A stretch of DNA of 64,000 bases from Tenebrio molitor (lineage: Eukaryota > Arthropoda > Insecta > Coleoptera > Tenebrionidae): NCBI RefSeq assembly GCF_963966145.1, contig NC_091049.1, forward strand, positions 12,152,001 through 12,216,000. Direction: 5' to 3'. A model generated the notes under the pieces. The model did no database searches. It was not told the origin of the DNA and saw only the letters and a program-made list of their open reading frames with translations. Positions 44,262 through 54,955 of the stretch are shown piece after piece. Position 1 is the first letter of the stretch; each line of letters opens with the position of its first letter. Made by a program: the position numbers and the translations under genes.

Positions 44262-46013
44262 TAAACTAGTTTGTTAATGAAGGCGATTAATAATCGAATA
44301 ATAGTTGAGATTATTAATCCCCCATTAACAAACGAGTTGATCACAAAATTTTTTCGTTGACCGCAAATTTTTTTGTTTTTGTGACAAAATTTCAAATTAA
44401 AGCCAAATCAAAACCAATTTCATCTTTTTCGATAAAGATGAGACCTTATAAAATACCTTCATCCTTTTTTTTGTCCTCAAGCTGGGCCATTTTTAAATTT
44501 TTCAACACTTGCTATTCACTTTTCCACAAAGAGTGTCAGAAGACGTCAACTCCATTCACATTCAATTTCACGTAAAAATCACGGTTGCTAAGAAAACCTA
44601 GTTACCTTTGAAAAATATGACATGCGAATTACAACCAAAAAGGTCGGCTTTTGAAAAAGTGAATTCGTAATTGTGCAGTTATGGAGCTATAAAATACATA
44701 TATAAAACCCTGCTGCACTACCTGGTGCAGTATTGGTAAGTGCAAACAATGCATGTTTGAGGTTGTTTATACATATCATCAAAACGTCAAAATTGCAAAA
44801 ATCGTTGATTAATGAAAAATAGTGTATTTTTAGAATCTGCGTCTCTAATAGGTCTATTGTTGTATTCAATTTGGAGTCGTTTATGGCTATCTCTTAAAGC
44901 ACTCGTAGTTTAATATTTAGATCTCTAAGAAAATTTTTATCAATATTTCAGTGTATTATTGTCATTTACACCAAAAAACTTCCAATATTAATGTTCAAAC
45001 TCTACTTTTTAACATATGTTGCAGATGTAGTTGCATCCGTTACCTTGAATTACCAATTAATACAAAATTCCCTAGAATTTGAAAATTTAATTTTTTTATT
45101 TAAAAATTAAAACAAGGGTGCAAATTCTAAAAAATAACATAAAAAACTTGTTTTATAAGGGCATTGGCGCACTCGTTCCATACAAAACTCCCCTACGGGT
45201 CGTTTTCTACACCTGGAACTCGTGCGCCAAATCAACCCTTATAAAATCGTTCTTTAATATACTATAATGAGGTCCATAAATACACTATATGTTAGACAAA
45301 ATAATTCATTAATACTGAAATTAACAAGCGGTCAACGGAAATAGTTATTTAATAAACTAATTTGTTAATGAAGGCGATTAATAATCGAAACTGTTTAAAG
45401 CACGAACGAGTGTAGCGAGTGAGTGCCTTTAATAGTTGAGATTATTAATCGCCCATTAACAAAGGAGTTGATTACAAAATTTTTTCGTTGACCGCAAACT
45501 TTTTTTTATGACAAAATTTCAAATTAAAGCCAAATCAAAACCAATTTCATCTTTTTCGATAAAGATGAGACCTTTTTTTGTCCTCAGGGTAAGTAATTTT
45601 AAAATTTTTCAACACCTTCTATTCACTTTTCCACAAAGAGTGCCAGAAGACGTCAACTCCATTCACATTCAATTTCACGTAAAAATCACGGTTGCTAAGA
45701 AAACCTAGTTACCTTTGAAAAATATGACATGCGAATTATAACCAAAAAGGTCGGCTTTTGAAAAAGTGAATTCGTAATTGTGCAGTTATGGAGCTATAAA
45801 ATAAAGAAAACCCTGCTGCACTACCTGCTGCAGTGTTGGTAACTGCAAACAATGCATGTTCGAGGTTGTTTATACATCAAAATATCATCAAAACGTCAAA
45901 ATCGCAAAAATCCTTGATTAATGAAAAATAGTGTATTAATGAGGTCCATTAATACACTATATTTTAGACAAAATAATTCATTAATATTGAAATTAACAAG
46001 TGGTCAACGGAAG
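44262..46013. repeat. Head-to-tail tandem pair of a ~670-bp unit
   Basis: Unit A starts at 44262 and unit B at 45342. They share ATAGTTATTTAATAAACTA, TTCGTTGACCGCAAA, CATCTTTTTCGATAAAGATG, GTGCCAGAAGACGTCAACTC and AACAAGYGGTCAACGGAA. Unit A carries a 430-bp insertion (44830-45258) of a repeat also present around 16290-17870. Unit B keeps a 40-bp palindromic core (TTTAAAGCACGAACGAGTGT AGCGAGTGAGTGCCTTTAA, 45396-45433) that unit A lacks. The short frames at 44357-44575 and 45508-45708 are copies of each other without recognisable function. Confidence 0.85.
45327..45495. repeat. Nested palindrome at the start of unit B
   Basis: Outermost pairing is GCGGTCAACGGAA with TTCGTTGACCGC; inside are TTGTTAATGAAGGCGATTAA TAATC with its inverse and GTTTAAAGCAC with GTGCCTTTAA. 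The apex is GAGTGTAGCGAGTGA. Confidence 0.85.
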
Positions 46014-46143
46014 ATTTATTAAACGCGTTTGTCAACAAATAATTAACCAAATCACCGTTATCTCGTACTAATTCTCGCAGATTCTCCATGACGAACTACC
46101 ACATGAAAGTCAACGACTAAGTTGTGCGGACGTTACCGATAAG

Positions 46144-48848
46144 TAGGGCCCGGATTTTAGGCAAAATGGACTATTTTTATTTTTTAAGGCACATGTATGA
46201 AACTTGTCTATAAATGATTTCTGGCTTAATTAGAGTAATTAGAGCCATATTTGATTCTGCCTATTCGGCCTAAAATGCCCTTTAAATACCTATTTTACCT
46301 TTTAACTGCCTGAACATGCCTAAAATGACCAAAAATCAATTTCATTTTTGCGGTTTTTTCCCAATTTTCGAATTCTGGGAAGTTTACGGTATTGAAAATG
46401 TAAAAGTGGTACCTCAATAAAATTTACAATGCTTTATGATTTTAAAATTTAAGGAGATGTAATTACTGAAATGTACAAAGTGCAGTACAATACAGGAATT
46501 ACTTTTTCGCTTTTACGGTTGGGACCATGATGTCAGCGGTAAATACTCCGACAATACCTAAGTACCACAAACCATTAGACTGGACTGGCATAAATTACAG
46601 AGTTTATCTGTTTGCCTCTGTTCGAAGGGGTGCAGGTATACGCGGTCTAATGTTTTCTGATACTTAGGTATTGTTAGAAGCTTTAACGTTTATAAAATGG
46701 TCCTTGCCATAAAAACGAAAATTAAAATCCCGAAGTGAAACAATAAGAGAAACCTTAAGGGTGTCATTTTCTAAAAATTTAAGAAATATAAAATTAACCA
46801 TCTCCTCTGAAATTTGGTGGGAGACGTAAATATAAGCATTACAAATTTGTCATTTCTCGTTTACTTTATCTCCGTGCAGTGGTCGTGTTTCTTGTGAACC
46901 TGTTTAAAGTGAACATAATGCCGAAACAAAAAATTAGTTTACGCGAAAAAATATTACAGTGGACAAGCAAGAAAGATTTATATGAAATAAAATCAACCCG
47001 AGAAATGTTTTGTAAAGCTTGTGGTAAACTGGTAAGTTAAGCATAATTAAAAATATGTCATTTTATATTTTTTACTTATTTGAAAATTTTATTTTTTGTA
47101 GTTTATATGCGAAAAAAAATGTCACTTGCAACAGCATGAGCAAACGGCCATCCATAAAGAGAACATTATGACACCGCTTCGGCAAACGTTGCTGACACAG
47201 AACTTGGAGGAATCGGCAAATAGTACATTCAATATGGAACTTTGTAACGTCTTTTTAGCTGCCAATATACCATGGCACAAACTACAAAATCCTGCGTTTC
47301 AGAATTTTCTGACAAAATATTGTGGTAGAAAAATTCCGGATGAGTCTACTTTACGGAAAAATTATTTACCAAAATGCTACAAAGATGTATGAACATACTA
47401 TCTTTTAATATTTAATTTAAAATTATTTTCACTTTTAGACTATTGACCGCATTCGGAATGAGCTGGATCCTTTTAACATATGGGTTTCAGTTGACGAAAC
47501 AACAGATGCACTTGGGCGATATGTGGCGAATTGTCTGGTTGGGAAACTTTCAGAAGATGAACCTGGAAAATCTTATCTTTTGGCGTCTAAACAATTAGAA
47601 AGAACAAATCATGAGACAATAGCTAGATTCGTAAATCAATCTTTAGGTAAGGGTTTTTCACTTTTTTAAATTTATTTTGATTTAAAATTTCTATGCGTAG
47701 AAATCTTGTGGAGTACCAGAGTTGTTGCTGAAAAGTTTCTTTTGTTTGTAACGGATGGAGCACCATATATGATAAAATCTGGTAGACACCTTAAGGTGTT
47801 TTATCCAAAAATTGTGCATGTCACATGCTTAGCGCATGCTGTAAATCTAGTGGCTGAAAAAATTCGCTATCAATATGAAGATGTGGATAATTTAATTTCG
47901 AACGTGAAAAAAATTTTCGTTAAGGCACCTTTGAGAGTTGAAATGTACAAAGAAAAACTAAAAGAAATGCCACTGCCTCCACAGCCAATTTTAACACGAT
48001 GGGGAACATGGCTTCAGGCTGCTATGTTTTACAGCGAACACTTTGATTCCATTAAAGAAGTAAGTATATAAAAGATAAGCAAATTAATTGATTGTTAAAC
48101 TGTTTTTAACTACTCACAGGTTGTCATGTCCTTTGATGGAAGTTCTGCTGTTGCTATTCAAAAAGCACAGTCTATAATGAAGAAACCCGGAATAAAAAAC
48201 CAATTAATTTATGTTCGCAGTAATTTTAAAATAATCTGCGAAAGTATTACTCAATTGGAAAAAAATGGGTTACCTTTAACCGATTCAATCAAAATTGTTG
48301 AAAACGTATTTACCTCCCTAAAAAAATCTCCAGGCCCTGTAGCAGCAGTAGCATTAAAAAAACTTGAAGATGTTACTGAAAAAAATCCTGGATACAAATT
48401 TCTTCTAGAATTGGCAAGAATTTTTAGAGGTGAAGATGTGCCGGAACATGACACCAAAATGGAAGAAATTTATTACAAATTTGCGCCCATTACCTCTTGC
48501 GAGGTAGAAAGAAGTTTTTCAAAATATAAGTCCATTTTGGTGGATAACCGACAATGTTTTAAAGTAGAAAATTTAGAGCAATATCTTGTATGCAATGTAA
48601 ATACGTAACAATGTAAATAACTAACAAACTTGTAGTATTGTATATTAATTAATAAAAAATAATTAGTAAATATCTTGTTGTGTGTACCTACTTAAAACTT
48701 TAAAAACACATTTTTTAATTTAATTAACCACAACTTTAAGGACCTAGTATGGCTTATTTTCAGTTTTTAAGGGACTATTTGCAGTAGTTTAAGGGACTAT
48801 TTTAGGCACCTATTTCCGACTTTTTAATTGCCTAAAATCCGGGCCCTA
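46144..48848 (+). mobile_element. Apparently complete hAT transposon, 2705 bp
   Basis: The ends are perfect 21-bp inverted repeats beginning TAGGGCCCGGATTTTAGGCA, and an 8-bp direct repeat CCGATAAG flanks them (46136-46143 and 48849-48856). GCCTAAAAT motifs recur inside both ends (for example 46268, 46316 and, inverted, 48791), as expected of transposase-binding subterminal repeats. The interior holds a five-exon transposase gene with no stop or frameshift. This is the most intact DNA transposon of the window. A small inverted repeat at 46545-46680 (ACAATACCTAAGTA / TACTTAGGTATTGT) lies in its 5' non-coding part. Confidence 0.93.
46918..48608 (+). CDS. hAT transposase, five exons, 484 aa
   Basis: I join 46918-47031, 47102-47386, 47439-47646, 47701-48059 and 48120-48608. 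All introns are 40-70 bp with GT..AG ends, and phases match throughout, giving 484 residues. Residues 32-60 form a zinc finger across the first splice (FCKACGKL, then CEKKCHLQQHEQTAIH). The first catalytic Asp is in IWVSVDETTDALGRYVANCL (D about 152), the second in FLLFVTDGAPYMIK (D about 221), with the CLAHAVNLV block after it. The C-terminus has SCEVERSFSKYKSILVDNRQ, the hAT dimerisation region with the conserved ERxFS motif. The sequence is of the CGG-repeat-binding-protein-1-like hAT type (from memory). It is shorter than many hAT transposases (about 600 aa), but every block is present. Confidence 0.9.
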
Positions 48849-48856
48849 CCGATAAG

Positions 48857-49541
48857 GTACCAATTCTTGACGAAGTTGTAGGGAAGACATGTCTGGCCTG
48901 CTATTATACGAATTAATTTATTTATTATTGTTTTTATCGTATCATTAACGATTATGATCACTTTATGTTCCACATTTTTGAGTGAAACTTTTTATGGGAC
49001 GGGTTTGAAATTCTGATCGGCAACGTTTTTGTGTGACGAAAAATGGTGGGGGTAAACACTGTCTCGCACAACGGTTGCGCCAATATTTCCATCTCACTTA
49101 TATGTAAATTAATCTGTTTGACACGATACAAACATCCCTTAAAATTGTGTATACTTCTGTCTTTGTCACACTCACGGCATTTATCGATAATGTCCTCTCT
49201 TTTAATTAAAAATGAACAATGAGTTACGTATTTCGATATTGTTTAGTGTTATCGTTAAAATATACAATTTTGTTGTAAATATGCTTAAGTCAGGCGCAGA
49301 AAGAACAAGAGCGTGGCGTGAGAGAAAACGTACCAGTGAAGTGACAGTTGAGAATGTGAAAAAAACGGTGTAAATAATAAAGACAATGAACCAGCAACTA
49401 GCACCTCGGCTCAGCCACCTCCTCTTGCACCTATCAGTGATAATTTACAATATTTTGATTTTCCTGTAATACAAAAGTTTCACTTCTATCGTGCGTCTTT
49501 ACGACGCACTCTCTTTTTTTTTTTATAATAATTATGAAGTC
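48857..49541 (+). other. Short TE-protein start, otherwise empty
   Basis: At 49281-49373 a start MLKSGAERTRAWRERKRTSE resembles the SGAERxRxxRERxR beginning of several insect transposon proteins. After stop at 49371 a Pro/Ser-rich continuation (NEPATSTSAQPPPLAPI) lies in another frame. The rest of the stretch shows nothing. Confidence 0.35.
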
Positions 49542-50040
49542 CATAATATTCGAATAACTCAGCTTCCTTAGTTACTTATAATACGTTAGTTAGTCATAAT
49601 AATACATTAGTTACGCGCTCATAATACGTTAGATACAATGATATAGTGGCGGCCGGGGAAAATGAGAATGACTTAAATCACTCTGAGCTGTATTCAAATA
49701 AAACTGTAATGGTTATCATTATAAAGATTTACGATAGGGCCAAATTTTTGCCTGTCACCACCTGCAAACAAAACCCTTCTTAAATCGTTCCTTCTAAGAA
49801 CACAGATTCAAAGAAATCGGTCCCTGTCGTAAATCTTTATAATGATAACCATTACAGAACAGATTTATTTAAATACAGCCCAAACCCAAAGTAATTAAAG
49901 TCATCCCATTTTCCCCGGCCACCACTATACAATATAACTCGAATATTATGGGATCTAAACAACGCTCGGACGTTGTGCAGGTGACTCGGCTAATCGCCTC
50001 GTCACCTGGCAACGTCCTCGCATATTATAAATCCCTTAAC
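49542..50040. repeat. Palindrome pair with a MITE inserted in it
   Basis: CCATAATATTCGA (49542) is inverted at 49934-49947 (TCGAATATTATGG). The MITE at 49642-49929 lies between. On the right, GACGTTGTGCAGGTGAC pairs with GTCACCTGGCAACGTC around the apex TCGGCTAATCGCCTC (49970-50020). Confidence 0.6.
49642..49929. repeat. MITE with ~95-bp inverted repeats
   Basis: TATAGTGGCGGCCGGGGAAA ATGAGAATGAC ... AATGGTTATCATTATAAAGA TTTACGA is inverted through to CCACTATA. Nearly the whole 288 bp can fold. Confidence 0.9.
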
Positions 50041-50093
50041 CTTCTCGTTATATTAATAGCTATAATAGCTTTATGGTTTATTTTAGACATATG

Positions 50094-50120
50094 CTATGGC
50101 GGACATTTTTGAAGATTTTT
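50094..50120 (+). repeat. Single end of the CTATGGCGGACA family
   Basis: CTATGGCGGACATTTTTGAA is the same outer terminus as at 11029 and 34951, but no partner end follows and the flank is TG rather than TA. Confidence 0.5.
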
Positions 50121-50436
50121 CTCTGATATTCAACTTTCTTTTAGGTATAACTTTTTTTTATATCTTTAAGAATAATGCCAGCGTTCTGCAAAAATTAAAT
50201 TTTGGTGAAAGAAAAATTGTTTTAATATTTTTTTATTTAAAATTAAGTGAATAATTTCTCACAATTACTAGTTATTTCAATGTATCTTAGTCCTAAATAA
50301 ACAAGGCAAAAATGAATAGGGAATTCCACAATTTTTCTCGGAAGGCAAAGGAATTGCCCCAATCCTCCCACGTATTCTTAAACACTAGATAAATTTAAAA
50401 TGTAACAGGTACTTGAAACATTACACCTAATGTGTG

Positions 50437-50940
50437 TACAGGGTGTTTTTGAAATGCGTGCAGAAATTTTAACCACGAGCCACTGGCTTCATGTAGAACT
50501 CGGAAACATATTTAAAAAGTTCTATGTCAAAAAATAAAATGACATTTATTTATTGAGCTACAATTTTTTTTAATTGCTTTTAGTCTTCTACGTTGTCTTA
50601 CAACCTCGTAGGTAAAATTTCCCTGTATATCATGTTTTATAAAATGTACGCCAATGCGAAGTAACCTATAGGAAATATGGTTTAAAACAAGGAAACCGCA
50701 TTGTTGTACGTTTTATAAAATAAGATATACAGAGTGTATTTTTAAAATGTGCCGAAATTTTACTTACTTAGGTTGTTTGACAACGTAGAAGACTAAAAGC
50801 AATTAAAGAAAATTGTAGCTCAAAAAATAAATGTCATTTTATTTTTTAATATAGAATTTTTTTAATATTTTTTCCGAGATCTTCATGAAGCCAGTAGCTC
50901 GTGGTTAAGATTTCTGCACGCACTTCAAAAACACCCTGTA
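50437..50940. repeat. Fold-back element, ~230-bp arms
   Basis: TACAGGGTGTTTTTGAAATG CGTGCAGAAATTTTAACCAC is inverted at the right end, and pairing continues through AGTCTTCTACGTTGTC to the centre (50690-50710). Arms are about 90% matched. The terminus is like that of the MITE at 2365-2664. Confidence 0.9.
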
Positions 50941-51303
50941 TTTATATATTTCTAAGACATTTAATTACAAATTTTAAACTGTATTCATAAAAAACCAAAA
51001 AAGGAAAAATTCCCTATTAATTTTTCCCTAGTTTATTATTACACAAAATTTGAAGTAAATTAATTGAACAGGTTGGGAGAACTTAAATGAAATGTATGTA
51101 CAAATGAATGCTTTATGCTCACGCTCACGACACACGTCTTGCCTGCATTACACAAGCTTAAACAAACGTTTCTACTTCGGTCTCTTTGTTTCGCAGTTTC
51201 GCACGGTCAGTCATAATATGCGTAGAGCTGTCATATTTCAACGAACATCTCTCCAGAAAGACATATTCACCCTGAGAAAAATTCGCCTTGGAAATGTTTT
51301 GAT
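50941..51303. other. No gene seen
   Basis: AT-rich; the 84-codon frame at 51092-51346 crosses into the next element and is not a gene. Confidence 0.4.
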
Positions 51304-51367
51304 GTACGGTCGGTGGAGAAATAAAACTGGGACACTTAAAATTTAATCAATGTAAATCAGATCATTG

Positions 51368-52656
51368 TATGTATGTATGTATGTATGTATATTTGGTACC
51401 TATACAGGTTTTCAAAGTAATCCGATTTTTATACATTTCCACTAACTTATACATTTCCACTAACTTAATATAATATATAATAACTAAAAACTAATCTAAG
51501 TAAATAACTAAAACAGTGATTCAAAATCAATAACCAATTAACAAATTAGCAATTATCCCTCCCCACATATTGTCCTTCTCTCCACTCAACATTCTTCATC
51601 CATTCGATCCCTCTTCCATCCTCATTCAACATTTCTTCTCTACTTTCATCTATCTCTCTATTCTACGCATTCATTCAACAAATGTTCTATCGTCTCCTTT
51701 TTTTCTCCACACATCCTGCACACTCTAATCCTATCCTCATTCCAATATTTATTCTCTCTCTCCTCATTTCCACACCTAAATCTTGCTATTATCACTCTCT
51801 CCTTTCTACTCTCTCTTCCTAGGTACTTTGGTAGTTCTTCCGTTATTATTTTTTCATACTTCCCATTGTACCTAGATTCCCTAATTCTCGTTCTTCTTTC
51901 CTGCACTTGCACATCTCTGTCTCTCTGCACCAATTCATCTGTCATTGCTCTGCCTCCCTCTCGCATTCTTTCTATCTCAGCTCCTGCATACCCATTTCTT
52001 TCTAAATATGCCTCCCTCTCTTTCCATACCCCTTTTCCTATTTCTTTCCTTTTTTCTTTCAGACACTCTTGCAAAATTCTACACTCTCCTCTCTCTATCA
52101 ACCTCTCCTCAAATCTTATTGCTCTCTTTCCTGCTTCTGTTCTTATTCCATCCCTTTTTGTTTCCTCCATCACTATATAGCCCGGTGCCCTTCTTGCTCT
52201 CTCCATCCCCATATTTCCGCTCCATACATCATCACGCTTTTCACCAGACTGTCAAACATCATTATTCTCCTTCTAAAGTCATGTCCAAATTTTCTCTCTC
52301 CTATCCCCCATACCGCTCCTATTATCTTATTCGCTTTTTTCACTAACTCTCTCACATGTGCTGCTGCTGTGTTTCTTTCATTCCTCACGTAACCTAAATA
52401 CTTAAATTCTTTCACTTATTCAATTTTATCCTTTTCCCATCTCCACTCTTTTATTTTTCTCCTACCACCCCCCTTTCTAAACACCATCATCTTGGATTTC
52501 TCTACATTCACCGTCAACTTTTTCCTCCTCATATAGTTCTCCATGTTTCCCAACATTTCTTTCATACCTTTCTCCTCTCTCGCTAGCACCACCAAATCAT
52601 CCGCGTATGCCAAAGACCACACTTTTTCTTTGCCCACCACGACCCCCCCTGCCTGC
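51368..52656 (-). mobile_element. Truncated LINE insertion with 16-bp TSD
   Basis: GTAAATCAGATCATTG is duplicated on both sides (51352-51367 and 52657-52672), bisecting the MITE. The LINE's 3' end (minus strand) is a run of TATG units at 51368-51390, in place of poly(A). The 5' end is truncated within the RT domain near 52656. Confidence 0.9.
51658..52640 (-). pseudogene. LINE (I/R1/jockey-like) RT and C-terminal fragment
   Basis: In three frames the minus strand shows SLAYADDLVVLAREEKGMKE (the YADD catalytic motif), KFGHDFRRRIMMFDSLVKSV, MMYGAEIWGW and the C-terminal finger CRMCGEKKETIEHLLNEC. The order is RT palm, thumb and terminal CCHC, as in I/R1/jockey-type LINEs. Joins at 52416 (stop after DKIE) and about 52190 require frame changes, so this copy is dead. 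The open plus-strand frames here are antisense shadows. Confidence 0.8.
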
Positions 52657-52817
52657 GTAAATCAGATCATTGAATTGTCAATATATTTGTCAGTCTCTAT
52701 GTCATACCAAAGTTAACCTATTTGTGATAAAGCCGTAATTAAACGATGCAAATTTGTAAATTTTGACTAATGTGACTGTCATTTTTGTCCCAGTTTTATT
52801 TGTCCATCGACGGTACC

Positions 52818-53142
52818 TATAAAAACATTTACTTTCTAATAATAAATTATCAATAATTAAATAATTGATAAATTTAAAAATTAAAATAAATTAAAAAAAT
52901 ATGTCATTTGGTGTTGGGTGAGCACTGCCCACCCTGCTACACCTGACGAGCCGCCACTGTTGGATTGTATAAAAAATGACGTGCTTTTTTATATGGAACA
53001 AAAGAAAGTACATAGTTATTCCGTGTGCAGTGATCATTTTCATGAGTGTCAGTTTCAAACAAAAGACCGATTAAAACTAAATATTTTTTAATGTTATATT
53101 ATGTTTTAGTTATAATGTCCATCTGTACTGAAAACCAATATA
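52818..53142. other. No gene; single hAT-type end at 52959
   Basis: GACGAGCCGCCACTG ending at 52959 is the inverse of the CAGTGGCGGCTCGT terminus seen at 16477, without partner upstream. Confidence 0.5.
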
Positions 53143-54143
53143 TACAGGCTGTTTGATAAAAAACGCCTCAACCCATAACTTTTTTATTTATTACCTGATT
53201 TCAATGAACAAAAAAAACAAACATATGGTTTTTCATGCGGTACAAAACAGCCATAAAATATATTTTTTTTGTGTTATCTTCAATAGCTAACGATAGTCAA
53301 CTTTTTTTTTTAAATGGGCACATGTAGTTTTTTTAGGCTCAGTCTGGTAAGGTTTTTTTTCTGAATCTAATGATGTATTGAAAGTTATCATTTGGTCCAT
53401 AGATAACTGAAAAAAAAATTTTAAAATTTTTTTATGGTTCAGCTTATGAAATTTTTAAGTCCCGTGAAGAAGAATCGGAATACAAAGTGCGGTAAATGTC
53501 ATCCAAACGTCAACTTAGAAATTTTCATCTGCTTTTTTAAACTTTTTTTATTTAAGTATAAAATAACAGCATTGCCATTCATGCAGGATAGCAGACTATT
53601 ATTTTATATTCGAGTGTAATAAAAATTGCAATTTGTCAAAAACAAAAATTTAATAGTAAAATAATAATAACAATTCATGTTTTAAATTATAATTTTTTTT
53701 TATAATTCATGTTTTCCAAGAAAATAATAATAAAACACCTCAAGATTGCACCTGAAAATTTTCAATCTGACACTTGACATTTGTTGCTATTTATATTCCA
53801 ATTGTTTTTCAGAGCTTACTTGAAAATTTTATAATAAGCTGAACCACAATTAAAAATTGTTTAATTTTTTTTTTCAATTAGCTAGGGACCACATGATAAC
53901 TTTTAATACATCATTAGATTCAGAAAAACAAACTCTACCAGACTGAGTCTAAAAAACTACATGTGTCCATTTAAAAATAAAAGTTGACTATCGTTAGCCA
54001 TTGGAAATAACGCCAAAAAAATATATATTTTATGGCCACTTCGTAGCGCATGAAAAACCATATCTTTGGTGTTCTTGTTCATTGAAATCGGATAACAAAT
54101 AAAAAAGTTAGGGGTTGAGGCATTTTTTATCAAACAGCTTGTA
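53143..54143. repeat. Fold-back element, ~310-bp arms
   Basis: TACAGGCTGTTTGATAAAAA ACGCCTCAACC is inverted at the right end (GGTTGAGGCATTTTTTATCA AACAGCTTGTA). Pairing continues through AACGATAGTCAACTTTT, ACATGTAGTTTTTTTAG and GGTTCAGCTTAT. The 61-codon frame inside (53434-53619) has no recognisable content. Confidence 0.88.
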
Positions 54144-54955
54144 TGCCTCCTTTTTTTTAATTAATAAATGTGTTGCTTTTATACAAGAACAAAATTGTTT
54201 TCTTTATTATTTTCCTAAAACGTAATTTTCTGAAATACATCGAATTTCTTTTTTTATTTAAAGTAAAAAAATACAATACGATGTATTTTAAAAAAGGTAA
54301 AATTAACTTTTGTTAACATTGAATAAGTATATATTTTTTTTAATTTTCCGGTTCTTCTCACTAGTTCTAGTTCTGAACGGGTGAGGGCGTCTGTCGCCAG
54401 CAAACTGCAAACTACATGTGTCGTGTCACGTGTCACTCCTGTGACTCGTGTCTTGCCTCTCGTTGTCTCGTTTACTATTTATTTCTCTCTGGTGAGAATT
54501 CGACAACACCCGCACTACGCACTACAAGTCATGATCGCGAACGACGCGAACTCATGAACTCAAGAACATAACAAAACATTAGAAGCTGTGTCAGAAGTAT
54601 CAAAACATCTGCCAATAAATTTAGACCGTGACTTCGGTACTCGGTACCTCGGTTGTTCACTATTACACTTTTTTTGAGTTGTTGCGGCGAATGTTCGATA
54701 AGTGATAACCTTCTGTGTTGTGATTACAGTGAAAAAGTTATCAAGATGTAACATGTGGTAAGTAGGTACATTTTTAGTTATTTCTTCTATCTACAACCAT
54801 TTTACCGTATTAAGCAGTAACATAACCAAAAAGCGGCGAAACGTTTACGGAGTTTACTAAATTAGTAAATTGTAACCATGTCGGTGATTGGGCTGCGCTG
54901 ATAGTTGTTTTTGTTTGTTTGTTAAAAAATTGCAAGACGCTGCTTAGTATCATCA
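54144..54955. other. No gene confirmed; GC-richer tract with a donor-like site
   Basis: 54356-54560 is CpG-richer (GTCGTGTCACGTGTCACTCC), and AACATGTGGTAAGTAGG at about 54747 looks like an exon end with a splice donor on the plus strand. An untranslated first exon is possible but not demonstrable. Confidence 0.25.

Larger units (their letters stand above)
51307..52813. mobile_element. TA-flanked MITE interrupted by a LINE
   Basis: CGGTCGGTGGAGAAATAAAA CTGGGACA at the left pairs with TGTCCCAGTTTTATTTGTCC ATCGACG at the right, each flanked by TA. Removing the LINE leaves about 200 bp. It is the same family as 34048-36398 and serves as its empty-site reference. Confidence 0.85.

Noticed and set aside
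46545..46680. Inverted repeat inside the hAT as a separate nested MITE
   Set aside because: Only about 15 bp of good pairing and no target duplication; it is as likely to be part of the element's own 5' region.
51368..51395. GTAT tandem run as a CRISPR-like or regulatory repeat
   Set aside because: It is a simple microsatellite forming the 3' tail of the LINE insertion, with no spacers.
51866..52392. Long plus-strand open frames (up to 133 codons)
   Set aside because: They are antisense to the LINE coding region and rich in Ser/Leu/Pro because of its purine-rich coding strand.
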